DNA of 64,000 nucleotides, taken from the NCBI GenBank assembly GCA_022509165.1, contig JAFLTT010000004.1, positions 81,523 to 145,522 on the forward strand, given 5' to 3'. The stretch is from Muribaculaceae bacterium (GTDB lineage Bacteria; Bacteroidota; Bacteroidia; Bacteroidales; Muribaculaceae). The translations under genes and the position numbers were made by a program. This document shows positions 35,110-44,903 of the stretch, one piece after another. The stretch's first letter is position 1. Each line of letters starts with the position of its first letter. The notes beneath the pieces are model-generated. The model searched no databases, had not been told where the DNA came from, and was given only the letters and a program-made list of their open reading frames with translations.

Positions 35110-36540
35110 ATGAAAAAAATCTTTCCTGCACTGGGACTGATCGGTGCGATGCTTGTATCAGCCTGCGGCGGCAAAAATAAAGCTGCCGATGCCAACAAAG
35201 AGGAGCGCGACTCCACCTATACCCAGGTGAAACATCCTGAATGGAGCCGAAATGCAGTGCTTTATGAAGTTAACCTTCGTCAATTTACCGAGGAAGGTAC
35301 CATCACTGCATTTGCAGAACAATTGCCACGCCTCAAAGACCTGGGAGTAGACATCCTGTGGTTTATGCCCATCAATCCCATCAGTGAAAAAGACCGTAAA
35401 GGCCCCCTCGGCAGTTACTATGCTGTGAAGAATTACAAAGAATTCAATCCTGAATTCGGTACACTCGACCAGTTTAAAGAAACTGTGAAGAAAGCTCAGG
35501 AAATGGGAATGAAGGTAATCTTAGACTGGGTGCCCAACCATTCCGGCCGCGACAATATATGGGTAGACCTTCATCCTGACTGGTATGAGAAAGACTCACT
35601 TGGCAACATGAAAGGTATCTACGACTGGACAGACGTATATGTGTTTGACTATTCCAATCCTGAGATGCGCAAAGGTATGATCGATGCCATGAAATTCTGG
35701 CTCGTAGAGGTAGGAGTGAACGGTTTCCGTTGTGATGTGGCCATGGAAGTGCCCACCGATTTCTGGAACGAAGCCCGCAAAGAGCTCCAGGCTGTTCAGC
35801 CCGAAATCTTTATGCTTGCAGAGGCTACCGAACCGGAACTTCAGGAACTTGCATTCGACATGGGTTACAACTGGCCGATGAAAGATCTCTTCAGTGCCAT
35901 AGCAGCCACTTCGGGACAATATCACTTCGTAGGTGAAAACAATGAGATACGTGAATTCCCGGAGACACATGCCATCGCAATCAACAATCTTCTGGCTCAG
36001 CAGTTTGAGGATTTCCCAAAAGACACCTATCTGATGAACATGATTACCAATCATGACCTCAATTCATGGGAGGGCACAGAATTCGAACGTCTGGGCAATC
36101 TTACCGACGCATTTGCAGTGCTCAGTTATACTTTACCCGGTATGCCGTTGATCTACACCGGTCAGGAGACAGGCCTTAACCGTGCTCTGAAATTCTTTGA
36201 AAAAGATGTGCCGCCCACATGGGAACCGCGCAACGAATATTTCACATTCTATCAGAAGCTCAATAACCTGAAACATACCCAGGCAGCCCTTTCAGCCGGA
36301 ATGGATGGTGGTGAACTTATCAGCTATGAAACATCAAGCCCCGACTTATATGTATTCTGCCGTGAAAGAGACGACTCAAAGGTGATAACCCTTGTTAACC
36401 TTGGCAAAGGCGACCTTCCGTTGGAATTCACATCTAAGAATCATCCCGACATCCGTTGGATGAAGAATTATTTCACCGGCGAAGATGCAGCTCTTCCCGA
36501 AGTGATGAAACAGGGCGAATACCTGGTATTTGTGAAATAA
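35110..36540 (+). CDS. GH13 alpha-amylase-family lipoprotein
   Basis: 476-aa alpha-glucan hydrolase. The four GH13 regions are visible: VILDWVPNHSG, GFRCDVAMEV (nucleophile Asp), FMLAEATEPE (acid/base Glu) and MITNHDLNSWEG (transition-state Asp). The ATG at 35110 is chosen over an in-frame ATG at 35038 because it begins a lipoprotein signal (KKIFPALGLIGAMLVSAC). The Cys is followed by GGKNKAADA, lacking the early acidic run seen in the Sus lipoproteins, so a periplasmic face is more likely than surface export; this is inference. It would act on maltooligosaccharides after import. Confidence 0.9.
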   Translation: MKKIFPALGLIGAMLVSACGGKNKAADANKEERDSTYTQVKHPEWSRNAVLYEVNLRQFTEEGTITAFAEQLPRLKDLGVDILWFMPINPISEKDRKGPLGSYYAVKNYKEFNPEFGTLDQFKETVKKAQEMGMKVILDWVPNHSGRDNIWVDLHPDWYEKDSLGNMKGIYDWTDVYVFDYSNPEMRKGMIDAMKFWLVEVGVNGFRCDVAMEVPTDFWNEARKELQAVQPEIFMLAEATEPELQELAFDMGYNWPMKDLFSAIAATSGQYHFVGENNEIREFPETHAIAINNLLAQQFEDFPKDTYLMNMITNHDLNSWEGTEFERLGNLTDAFAVLSYTLPGMPLIYTGQETGLNRALKFFEKDVPPTWEPRNEYFTFYQKLNNLKHTQAALSAGMDGGELISYETSSPDLYVFCRERDDSKVITLVNLGKGDLPLEFTSKNHPDIRWMKNYFTGEDAALPEVMKQGEYLVFVK

Positions 36541-36548
36541 GATAAAGT

Positions 36549-36584
36549 AAGACAGAGGCGGCATTATTTGGTTAATGCCGTCTT
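36549..36584 (+). other. Hairpin between the GH13 and NSS transporter genes
   Basis: CGGCATTA (36559-36566) pairs perfectly with TAATGCCG (36573-36580) around a 6-base loop; flanking AAGA/TCTT could extend it. It ends just before the transporter ATG at 36588, so it may weaken read-through or translation of that gene. Confidence 0.6.
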
Positions 36585-36587
36585 ACT

Positions 36588-37949
36588 ATGGCGGGTAAGA
36601 CCCAGTTTGGAAGCAGGATCGGCCTCATTGCGGCCACGGTAGGTTCAGCCGTTGGCCTGGGAAATGTGTGGCGTTTTCCGGCCGAAGCCCAATCTAACGG
36701 AGGAGCTGCTTTCCTGCTGATTTATATAGCCTGCGTGGCATTGCTTGGTATTCCGGTGATGCTGGCCGAATTCTCTCTGGGCAGAGGTACCGGGAAAGAT
36801 GCCGTGGGATCTTTTGTATCTCTGGCACCAAGAAAGAAATGGTGGGTAGCAGGTGCTGTGGCTACTCTTGCATCCTATCTGATACTTTCTTTCTATCTTG
36901 TGGTGGCAGGATGGACTCTGGAATATTTCTGGCAATCAATCACCGGAGAACTTTATGCCGGAGTAGGAACAGAAGGGATGGAGACAAATTTCCGACATCA
37001 GATGGACCATCTGATCACCGGGAGCTGGGAACCGCTCCTATCCTCTTATGTAATTATTGCCATAAACATATTTGTACTCATGAAAGGAGTGCAGAAAGGC
37101 ATAGAGAAGATGAGCAATATATTGATGCCTGCTCTTTTCCTGCTTCTGGTATTCTTCTGTATTGCATCACTGACTCTGCCGCAAGCTTCGGAAGGACTTA
37201 AATACTTCTTTCATCCCGATTTCAGTAAGATCACAGCCGAAACGGTGATAAATGCCTTGGGACAGGCCTTCTTCTCTTTATCGCTCGGAATGGGTATACT
37301 GATAACTTACTCAGCTTATTATCCAAAGAAAACCAATCTGATAAATACAGCGGTGACAGTGTCGGTATTAGACCTTAGCGTAGCAATACTGATGGGTATG
37401 ATTATCTTTCCGGCTGTTATGTCGTTCGGTCTTAACGACGAGAGTCTGGAGGGTGCCACCCTGGTATTTGTAACATTGCCGGAAGTATTCGCCTCGATGC
37501 CATTTACCCGGTTTTGGTCGGCTCTATTCTTCCTGTTGCTTCTGGTGGCTGCCTTGACTTCCACCATATCGTTGGCAGAAGTGGCGACAGCATTTGTGTG
37601 CGACCGTTTCAAACTGTCGCGACGTAAAGGATGCTGGGTGGTTATGCTTCCTTTAGTGGGGTTGAGTTCATTATGTTCCCTTTCACAGGGACCATTGAGT
37701 CATATACGGATATTCTCACAGAATATCTTTGATTTTCTCGACACTGTGGCCACCAATCTCATGTTGCCGGTGGCAGCCATTTTCACCTGCCTTTTCTTAG
37801 GCTGGATAGTGTCAAAGAAATTTTTATACGGACAACTTACCAACAAGGGAAGGGTAAATATAAAAATATCAGCGGCAGTGATAGCTATTATCAAATATGC
37901 AGCACCGGTGCTGATAGCCGTTATCCTCATTGCCAAATTCCTTGAATGA
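36588..37949 (+). CDS. Sodium-dependent neurotransmitter-symporter-family (NSS/SNF) transporter
   Basis: 453-aa inner-membrane symporter with about 11-12 helices, LeuT-fold. The N-terminal signature FGSRIGLIAATVGSAVGLG and NVWRFPAEAQSNGGAAF contains the sodium- and substrate-binding unwound helix 1. Helix 6 region LGQAFFSLSLGMGILITYSAY is also conserved. Bacterial members usually import amino acids with sodium; the exact substrate is unknown. It starts 48 bases after the GH13 stop. Confidence 0.9.
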   Translation: MAGKTQFGSRIGLIAATVGSAVGLGNVWRFPAEAQSNGGAAFLLIYIACVALLGIPVMLAEFSLGRGTGKDAVGSFVSLAPRKKWWVAGAVATLASYLILSFYLVVAGWTLEYFWQSITGELYAGVGTEGMETNFRHQMDHLITGSWEPLLSSYVIIAINIFVLMKGVQKGIEKMSNILMPALFLLLVFFCIASLTLPQASEGLKYFFHPDFSKITAETVINALGQAFFSLSLGMGILITYSAYYPKKTNLINTAVTVSVLDLSVAILMGMIIFPAVMSFGLNDESLEGATLVFVTLPEVFASMPFTRFWSALFFLLLLVAALTSTISLAEVATAFVCDRFKLSRRKGCWVVMLPLVGLSSLCSLSQGPLSHIRIFSQNIFDFLDTVATNLMLPVAAIFTCLFLGWIVSKKFLYGQLTNKGRVNIKISAAVIAIIKYAAPVLIAVILIAKFLE

Positions 37950-38001
37950 GGCAGAAAAAATTGAGAAAGAATAAAAAAGAGAAAAAACTTGCCAACATAT
38001 C

Positions 38002-39876
38002 ATGAACGAGAAGAAGAACTATGATGCTATCATCGAGGAGAGGGCACAAAGAGTTTTTGACTCAATGCGTCCCCGAACATCAGATGCAGATCTTGTAAGA
38101 CTCCATGATGCATTTGAACTGGCCAGAGAAGCACATGCCCCTCAGGTGAGGAAAACAGGCGAACCTTATATTCTTCATCCCATAGCGGTGGCCACTATTG
38201 CAGCCGAGGAACTTAAACTTGACATAAACTCAGTGATAGCGGCCTTCCTCCATGATGTGGTGGAAGACACCCCACATTCTCTCGAAGAGATAAATGCGAG
38301 GTTTGGCGATGATGTGGCCTATCTTGTGAAGGTACTTACGAAACCGGAAAAAAGCAGCAGCCAGGGAAAGCAGGTTGACAATTTCAAGCAGATGCTCAAT
38401 TCCATGCAACGTGATATCCGGCCAATATTCGTAAAACTGGCCGACCGGTTGCACAATATGCGTACCCTCTCTTCCATGAAGCCGCATAAACAGATGAAAA
38501 TAGCGGGAGAAACCGATTATTTCTATGCACCTCTGGCTAATCGTCTCGGGCTCTATTATGTGAAGACAGAATTAGAAAATCTGAGTTTCAAATTCCGGTG
38601 TCCTCATGATTATGAAGAGATTTCCAGATGGATAGAGCAAGACCGCCGTCAGCAGAAAGAGAGGTTGGAAAGATTCAGGCGTCAAGTACAGGCCACCCTG
38701 ATGGAAAGCGGAATAGAAGCAGATGTGAGGGTGGAATACAGAGAGCCTTACAGCATCTGGCGAAAGATGCGTAAATATGGGGATGATTTCAATCATCTTA
38801 AATATAGACATTTCACTGAGATAGTATTTAAAGTGCCGGAAGATTCGGATGAAAAAGCCACGGCCCTGAAGATTTATTCAATTCTGACCGACAGTTTCAA
38901 GGAAAAACCGGGGGGCTTGTCAAACTACATCGATTCGCCCAAGGAGAATGGTTATCAGAGCCTTCATGTAAAGCTCCTGGCCGATTTCGGAAGATGGCAG
39001 GAGGTGCATATCAACAGCGAGCGAATGGCTGAAGATTCCCACCGGGGCCTGGATACGCGAAAATCTCAGGAGTATATAGAAAGATGGCTGCATAAATTCC
39101 GCAGTACACTTCGCGACATAGGGAGCCACGAAGTGGGAATCGACTTTATGGAAAAGGTGACCGCATCTTTCTACAACGATGACATCATGGTGTTTACTCC
39201 GAGGCTCAAGACCATCATGTTGCCTCAAAGAGCATGTGTGCTGGATTTTGCTTACGAGATATCAACCCACACCGGCGACCATGCAAAATATGCCAGGATA
39301 AACGGATTTCTTTCATCGGTGACTGCTAAGTTACAACGAGGGGATGTGGTGGAGATCTTCACGGATCCTGATGTGACTCCTACTCTCGAACGTCTATCGG
39401 CCGTAGTGACATACAAAGCACGCAATGCCATCCAGACTTATCTCGGGAGCCTGCCAAAGCCCCAGTTCTGCCGGTGTGGCTTCTGCAAACCCATACCCGG
39501 AGAGGAAGTTGTTGGTTTCCAGGAAGAAGACGACTCCATGACCCTGCATAAGAGAGATTGCCCCATAGCCATACGTCTGGCCTCTCAGCAGGGCGACCGA
39601 ATCAGAAGCGTGGATTTCGAACCGGACGGTACCTTATATCCCGTGACACTCACCATCAAGGCTGTAGACAGGGTACATTTATTTGTAGATGTGGCTGACC
39701 GAATCTCGAAAGGACTTAATCTCAACATCACCCGGTACGATGCCTATACCAAGGATTACATAGCCATAATGGAGATATCCTTCGGCATACACTCATACAC
39801 AGAATTGGAGACAATCATCAAGTCGGTATCGGCTATAGATGGCATTGACGAAGTGAAGAGGAAGTTGGAAGTATAA
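38002..39876 (+). CDS. RelA/SpoT homologue, probably hydrolase-only
   Basis: 624-aa (p)ppGpp-metabolism enzyme. The N-terminal HD hydrolase domain is intact: ILHPIAVA, FLHDVVEDT and LADRLHNMRTL carry the metal-binding residues. The synthetase domain keeps the fold (EPYSIWRKM, NGYQSLHVKL) but the catalytic positions differ: the Y-D-L-x-A-x-R block reads KYRHFTEIVF and the E-x-Q-I-R-T block reads EVHINS. A TGS domain (MVFTPRLKTIMLPQRACVLD split) and a C-terminal ACT-like domain follow. About 100 residues shorter than many RSH enzymes. A second, synthetase-active RSH is expected elsewhere in the genome. Confidence 0.88.
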   Translation: MNEKKNYDAIIEERAQRVFDSMRPRTSDADLVRLHDAFELAREAHAPQVRKTGEPYILHPIAVATIAAEELKLDINSVIAAFLHDVVEDTPHSLEEINARFGDDVAYLVKVLTKPEKSSSQGKQVDNFKQMLNSMQRDIRPIFVKLADRLHNMRTLSSMKPHKQMKIAGETDYFYAPLANRLGLYYVKTELENLSFKFRCPHDYEEISRWIEQDRRQQKERLERFRRQVQATLMESGIEADVRVEYREPYSIWRKMRKYGDDFNHLKYRHFTEIVFKVPEDSDEKATALKIYSILTDSFKEKPGGLSNYIDSPKENGYQSLHVKLLADFGRWQEVHINSERMAEDSHRGLDTRKSQEYIERWLHKFRSTLRDIGSHEVGIDFMEKVTASFYNDDIMVFTPRLKTIMLPQRACVLDFAYEISTHTGDHAKYARINGFLSSVTAKLQRGDVVEIFTDPDVTPTLERLSAVVTYKARNAIQTYLGSLPKPQFCRCGFCKPIPGEEVVGFQEEDDSMTLHKRDCPIAIRLASQQGDRIRSVDFEPDGTLYPVTLTIKAVDRVHLFVDVADRISKGLNLNITRYDAYTKDYIAIMEISFGIHSYTELETIIKSVSAIDGIDEVKRKLEV

Positions 39877-39918
39877 GGCTTGGAAATTTAACAATATTTT
39901 GGAAATAGAGGTTAATTC

Positions 39919-39949
39919 TTGATTTTCTCAAGATTTTAAGATATTTTTG
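39919..39949 (+). promoter_or_regulatory. Promoter upstream of the TPR-like membrane protein
   Basis: TTG (39919-39921), a 20-base spacer and TATTTTTG (39942-39949) match the Bacteroidetes consensus well. The start codon is about 55 bases downstream. Confidence 0.65.
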
Positions 39950-40003
39950 CAATGAAATGTTGCCGAACGCTGTAAAAAAGTTACCCTCGGCATTGATGCA
40001 GAT

Positions 40004-41437
40004 ATGACCTTTCATAATACTTTCCTCAAGACATTGCGGTTTTTCATCTTGATAGGGCTACTGGCCTTCGTGCCGGTGATGTATGCTCAAAGCCACATCA
40101 CAAGGGCCCTAAGTAAGGAGAAGACCCTGAAGAGTGCGAAGAATACTTCCGACAGTATCATGATACTTCTGGATGTATACAGCCTCAGTGATAAGATCAA
40201 TCGCGACCGTGTGCGCGGCCAAATCCTTAACCTGGTACAACGAAGCGACAACAAGGAGGTGATAACCCATGTGTTGCAAAAACTTTCCACTTCAACAGAC
40301 GATACGCAAGACCTGGCCCGACTCATAGAACTTTCCGATAATTTGCCTGACACCAACGACCGCTCATCAATACAGACCGTGCTGGAGATGGAGCATGCCC
40401 AGTCTGAAACATCGAATGTGTCGGACAGCGAAATGGAAAAACAACTCGCCGATTATTCCCGCAACGGAATGACGATGGGTGGTGATCCTTACAAAGAGAT
40501 ACAGAACATATACCGCGCCATGATGTACCTGGGTACTTATTCCCAGGGGCCTCTCTATATGGAGTATATGAAACGTCTCGAAGAACTGGTAGAGGCACTC
40601 CCGGCTCAAGACCGAGCCATCAAGAATCTGTTCTACACAAATGCCGCAATATTCTATACCCGGAAGAAAGATTATAAAAAGGCTATAGAATTTGACCATC
40701 AACTCATAGGGGAACTGGATGCCATGCGTGCAAGATATAGCGACGAAGCCACTGCCGACCGCGATCTTGATTATTTTTACTATCTCAGTTACCGCAGAAT
40801 GTTGAGAAATTTCAAGGGACTGAGCCCCGAAGAGGTAGAGGAGGCATTCGCAAAATGTGTGGAACTGGCACAGGAGAATGAAGAAGCGGCTAAAGATTTC
40901 GGCAACGGAGGTCTCACGAAGGCCTATTACTACATGGCTACCGAGCAATACGCTAAGGCTGTGCCTGAAATTCAAAAAGCTTTGGCCGCCCCGAATATTC
41001 ATGAATTCCGCAGACAAGAACTATTAGGCCATCTGGCATACGCCATGCGAAAGACCGGCAATAAGGATGGCGAACTTGAGGCTTTGAGAAAATACACCTC
41101 GACCCTGCTAAATGAAAGGTCTGAACGACGCGAGGATATGTACCGGGAAATAGAACTGCGCAATGCTGCCAATAAGATTATCAATGAGGAATACATGTCG
41201 CAGGAGAAATCGCGGCAGCAAAACCGGGTAATGAGGCAGACCTCGCTTACACTTGTGTATGTGCTGGCTGTGATTCTGATATTCATGTGCCAGGCCTACT
41301 TCAGGCTTCGCCATAAAATGAAGGAACTGGAAGCCAGAAACATTAAATTGCATAGAAACATAGAATCCATATTTGACGACGGTGTGCCACATGGCACCCG
41401 AGACCTCCGGCATCAGAAAAATAAACTGAAAGGCTGA
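40004..41437 (+). CDS. TPR-like protein with C-terminal membrane anchor
   Basis: 477-aa protein of unknown function. An N-terminal signal or anchor (LRFFILIGLLAFVPVMYAQS) is followed by a long alpha-helical, TPR-like periplasmic region (about 40-400; AIFYTRKKDYKKAIEFDHQL and AYYYMATEQYAKAVPEIQKA are good TPR units), one membrane helix (LTLVYVLAVILIFMCQAYF) and a short basic coiled-coil tail (RLRHKMKELEARNIKLHRN). This is the sensor half of many Bacteroidales TPR histidine kinases or regulators, but no output domain follows before the stop. It lies 25 bases before leuS and has its own promoter. Confidence 0.72.
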   Translation: MTFHNTFLKTLRFFILIGLLAFVPVMYAQSHITRALSKEKTLKSAKNTSDSIMILLDVYSLSDKINRDRVRGQILNLVQRSDNKEVITHVLQKLSTSTDDTQDLARLIELSDNLPDTNDRSSIQTVLEMEHAQSETSNVSDSEMEKQLADYSRNGMTMGGDPYKEIQNIYRAMMYLGTYSQGPLYMEYMKRLEELVEALPAQDRAIKNLFYTNAAIFYTRKKDYKKAIEFDHQLIGELDAMRARYSDEATADRDLDYFYYLSYRRMLRNFKGLSPEEVEEAFAKCVELAQENEEAAKDFGNGGLTKAYYYMATEQYAKAVPEIQKALAAPNIHEFRRQELLGHLAYAMRKTGNKDGELEALRKYTSTLLNERSERREDMYREIELRNAANKIINEEYMSQEKSRQQNRVMRQTSLTLVYVLAVILIFMCQAYFRLRHKMKELEARNIKLHRNIESIFDDGVPHGTRDLRHQKNKLKG

Positions 41438-41462
41438 GATGCCTTAAAAACATATAAGCATA

Positions 41463-44243
41463 ATGGCAAATAATCAGGACAACTCCTACAGACATCAGGA
41501 AATAGAGAAGCATTGGCAACAATACTGGAAAGAAAATGAAACGTATAAGGTAAAGGAGAATCCCGGGAAAGAAAAATTTTATGTGCTCGACATGTTCCCT
41601 TATCCCTCCGGGGCAGGGCTGCATGTGGGACATCCGCTTGGATATATCGCAAGCGATATATATACCCGCTACAAACGTCAGCGCGGATACAATGTGTTGC
41701 ATCCTATGGGATATGACGCCTACGGACTACCCGCAGAGCAGTATGCCATACAGACAGGTCAGCATCCCGAGAAGACCACAATGGATAATATTGCCCGCTA
41801 TCGTGAGCAATTAGACAAAATAGGTTTTTCATTTGACTGGAGCCGGGAGGTGCGCACTTGCGACCCCGGATACTATAAATGGACACAATGGGCCTTCCTG
41901 CAGATGTTTAATTCCTATTACGATACTAAGGAACAGAAAGCAAAGCCGATTTCCGAACTTGTGAAACATTTCGAGAAAGAGGGTACAAAGGGGATTAATG
42001 CCGCAGAATCAAAGACATTGAACTTCACAGCAGATGAGTGGAAGGCTTTCTCAGATAAAAAGAAGGCTGAAGTGCTGATGAACTATAGGATAGCCTATCA
42101 GGGAGAAAGCATGGTAAACTGGTGTGAAGCCCTGGGAACCGTGCTTGCCAACGATGAAGTGAGCGAAGGTCTGAGCGTGAGAGGAGGCTATCCGGTGGAA
42201 CAAAAAGTAATGACACAGTGGCTGCTTAGAGTATCGGCATATGCTCAGAGGCTCCTTGAAGGGCTGGATACCCTGGAATGGTCAGACTCTCTGAAAGAGA
42301 CCCAAAAGAACTGGATAGGCCGAAGCGAGGGTGCAGAAATGGAATTCCCGGTAGGAGGCAAAGACTTTGCCCTTGAAATATTCACCACCAGGGCCGACAC
42401 AGCATTCGGTGTGACTTTCATGGTGCTTGCTCCGGAATCAAAGTATGTGGATATGCTGGTGACTCCCGAACAGCGCGAGGAAGTAGACCGATATCTGGAA
42501 GCTGTGGCAAAAAAGACAGAAAGAGAACGCCAGATAGAGAAAAAAGTAAGCGGTGTTTTTACCGGTAGTTATGCTAAAAATCCCATTTCCGGTGAAGAGA
42601 TACCGGTATGGATAAGCGACTATGTTCTGGCAGGATATGGCACGGGAGCTATTATGGCTGTGCCGGCTCATGACTCGCGAGACTATGCCTTTGCAAAACA
42701 TTTCAACCTGCCTATCATCCCGCTGATTGAAGGAGCAGACGTGAGCGAGGAGAGTTTTGATGCCAAAGAGGGGAAGATGATGAACTCAGCCAATGAGAAA
42801 CTCAATCTCAACGGACTTAGTGTGAAGGAAGCCATAGCCGCCACCAAGAAATTTATAGAGGCAGAGGGTATCGGAAAAGTTAAGGTGAACTACCGACTCC
42901 GCGATGCCATTTTCTCACGTCAAAGATACTGGGGTGAACCTTTCCCCATATACTATAAGGACGGCATGGCAGTAGCGATGAAGGAGGAAGACCTGCCACT
43001 ACAATTGCCGGAGGTAGATTCATATCTCCCCACTTCACAAGGTGAACCTCCTTTAGGTCGTGCAAAAAACTGGAAAACAGCAGAGGGTTATCCCATAGAA
43101 CTATGTACTATGCCGGGTTTTGCCGGGTCAAGCGCCTACTATCTGCGTTATATGGATCCTCATAACAATGAGGAATTAGTAAGCCCGGAAGCAAATCATT
43201 ACTGGAGGGATGTAGACCTTTATGTGGGAGGAGCCGAACATGCCACAGGGCATCTTATCTACTCACGTTTCTGGAACAAATTCCTTCATGACCTTGGCAA
43301 AGTGGAGAAGGATGAGCCGTTCCGCAAACTTGTGAACCAGGGAATGATTCAGGGCCGCAGTAATTTTGTGTACCGTGTGAAGGATACCAACACATTTGTA
43401 AGCAAGGGCCTGAAGGATGAATATGACACCACTCCCATCAGGGTTGACATAAATCTTGTAAACAATGATTTGCTGGATGTAGAAGCTTTCAAGAAATGGC
43501 GACCGGAATACGCTGATGCCGAATTTATCCTTGAAAACGGCAAGTATGTGTGTGGCTATGCTGTGGAAAAAATGTCAAAATCCATGTACAATGTTGTCAA
43601 TCCTGATGACATTGTAGAGAAATATGGTGCTGACACCCTTCGCTTGTATGAAATGTTCCTGGGACCCATAGAGCAGTCAAAACCCTGGGATACAAATGGT
43701 ATTGACGGAGCCAACCGCTTCCTCAAGAAGCTGTGGGGCCATTTCCAGAAAGCATTGGATGCTGAAGATAAGGAAATGACTCCCGAAGAGAGGAAGACGA
43801 TGCATAAGCTGATAAAGAAGGTGACCCAGGATATTGAGAATTTCTCATTCAATACCTCTGTGGCAGCCTTCATGGTGGCTTTGAATGAACTTGGAGCCCA
43901 GAAATCTGCCAACAAGGCCACAATGGATATATTTACCCGACTGATAGCACCTTTCACACCGCATATCGCAGAGGAATTCTGGCATGCGTTGGGCAATGAG
44001 GGAAGTGTGGCTGATGCTGAATGGCCACAGTATAATGAAGAGTATCTTAAGGAAGATACAGTGAAATATCCTGTAAGTTTCAACGGTAAGACACGTTTCA
44101 TGCTTGAAGTGGCTTCGGATGCCGGAAAAGAGGAAGTGGAAAAGGCAGCACTGTCTGCTCCGGAGGCTTCAAAATGGTTGGAAGGCAAGACTCCGAAAAA
44201 AGTGATAGTAGTGCCCGGCAGGATTGTGAATGTAGTGATATAA
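41463..44243 (+). CDS. leuS: Leucyl-tRNA synthetase
   Basis: 926-aa class Ia synthetase charging tRNA-Leu. The HIGH-type motif is [16 protein letters not shown], the CP1 editing domain lies about 240-440 (with TTRADTAFG and the conserved Asp in [13 protein letters not shown]), and the KMSKS loop is [11 protein letters not shown]. The anticodon-binding helical bundle and C-terminal domain are complete. The length is typical of Bacteroidetes LeuS. rdgB follows after 38 bases. Confidence 0.97.
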   Translation: MANNQDNSYRHQEIEKHWQQYWKENETYKVKENPGKEKFYVLDMFPYPSGAGLHVGHPLGYIASDIYTRYKRQRGYNVLHPMGYDAYGLPAEQYAIQTGQHPEKTTMDNIARYREQLDKIGFSFDWSREVRTCDPGYYKWTQWAFLQMFNSYYDTKEQKAKPISELVKHFEKEGTKGINAAESKTLNFTADEWKAFSDKKKAEVLMNYRIAYQGESMVNWCEALGTVLANDEVSEGLSVRGGYPVEQKVMTQWLLRVSAYAQRLLEGLDTLEWSDSLKETQKNWIGRSEGAEMEFPVGGKDFALEIFTTRADTAFGVTFMVLAPESKYVDMLVTPEQREEVDRYLEAVAKKTERERQIEKKVSGVFTGSYAKNPISGEEIPVWISDYVLAGYGTGAIMAVPAHDSRDYAFAKHFNLPIIPLIEGADVSEESFDAKEGKMMNSANEKLNLNGLSVKEAIAATKKFIEAEGIGKVKVNYRLRDAIFSRQRYWGEPFPIYYKDGMAVAMKEEDLPLQLPEVDSYLPTSQGEPPLGRAKNWKTAEGYPIELCTMPGFAGSSAYYLRYMDPHNNEELVSPEANHYWRDVDLYVGGAEHATGHLIYSRFWNKFLHDLGKVEKDEPFRKLVNQGMIQGRSNFVYRVKDTNTFVSKGLKDEYDTTPIRVDINLVNNDLLDVEAFKKWRPEYADAEFILENGKYVCGYAVEKMSKSMYNVVNPDDIVEKYGADTLRLYEMFLGPIEQSKPWDTNGIDGANRFLKKLWGHFQKALDAEDKEMTPEERKTMHKLIKKVTQDIENFSFNTSVAAFMVALNELGAQKSANKATMDIFTRLIAPFTPHIAEEFWHALGNEGSVADAEWPQYNEEYLKEDTVKYPVSFNGKTRFMLEVASDAGKEEVEKAALSAPEASKWLEGKTPKKVIVVPGRIVNVVI

Positions 44244-44281
44244 GTTTACAATAAGGGACCCGGGAAAACGTTTTTTTAACA

Positions 44282-44875
44282 ATGGAGAAGATTATTCCCG
44301 ACATAGTATTTGCCACCAACAATGCCCATAAACTCGAGGAGGCCAGGGCTATCCTCAAGGGAAGTGTAAACGTTCTTTCGTTAGCCGACATCAATTGTGA
44401 TGACGATATACCGGAGACAGCTGATACACTGGAGGGCAATGCGCTGATCAAAGCCCGTTGGGTAAAGGAAAAATATGGGTATGACTGTTTTGCCGACGAT
44501 ACCGGCCTGATGGTTGATGCCCTCAACAGCGCGCCCGGCGTATACAGTGCAAGATTTGCCGGCGACCATTGCTCACCGGCCGACAATATAGCGCTCTTAT
44601 TGCAGAAAATGGAAGGAGAGCACGACCGGTCTGCCAGATTCTGCACAGTTGTGGCACTGATATGGAAAGGCAGGGAATATCTTATGGAAGGAGAAGTGAA
44701 AGGCCGCATTGCCGAGGGTAATTGCGGCGATTCGGGGTTTGGATACGACCCGGTATTTATCCCTGAAAATTCCTCGCTCTCTTTTGCAGAAATGTCTCCG
44801 GAAGCTAAGAATTCTATTTCCCACAGAGGACGGGCTATGGCCAAACTTGCCCGCTTCTTTGATTCCGCAGAATAA
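44282..44875 (+). CDS. rdgB: XTP/dITP diphosphatase (RdgB/HAM1 family)
   Basis: 197-aa house-cleaning enzyme that hydrolyses deaminated purine nucleotides such as dITP and XTP, preventing their incorporation. Family motifs are complete: IVFATNNAHKLEEARAIL, FADDTGLMVDALNSAPGVYS (catalytic Asp-Asp), GDSGFGYDPVFIPE and SHRGRAMAKL. Positioned between leuS and a PorZ-like gene, with 28 bases before the latter. Confidence 0.95.
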   Translation: MEKIIPDIVFATNNAHKLEEARAILKGSVNVLSLADINCDDDIPETADTLEGNALIKARWVKEKYGYDCFADDTGLMVDALNSAPGVYSARFAGDHCSPADNIALLLQKMEGEHDRSARFCTVVALIWKGREYLMEGEVKGRIAEGNCGDSGFGYDPVFIPENSSLSFAEMSPEAKNSISHRGRAMAKLARFFDSAE

Positions 44876-44903
44876 TGCTCTGCGGCAAGCATTTTTATCC
44901 GTA

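Noticed and set aside
42880..43065. Short minus-strand ORFs within leuS, susC and other large genes
   Set aside because: They are opposite highly conserved coding sequence and have no upstream promoter boxes or recognisable products.
44098..44892. 264-codon minus-strand ORF across the leuS 3' end and rdgB
   Set aside because: Both plus-strand genes carry complete catalytic motifs; the antisense product is serine-rich low-complexity sequence typical of a shadow frame.
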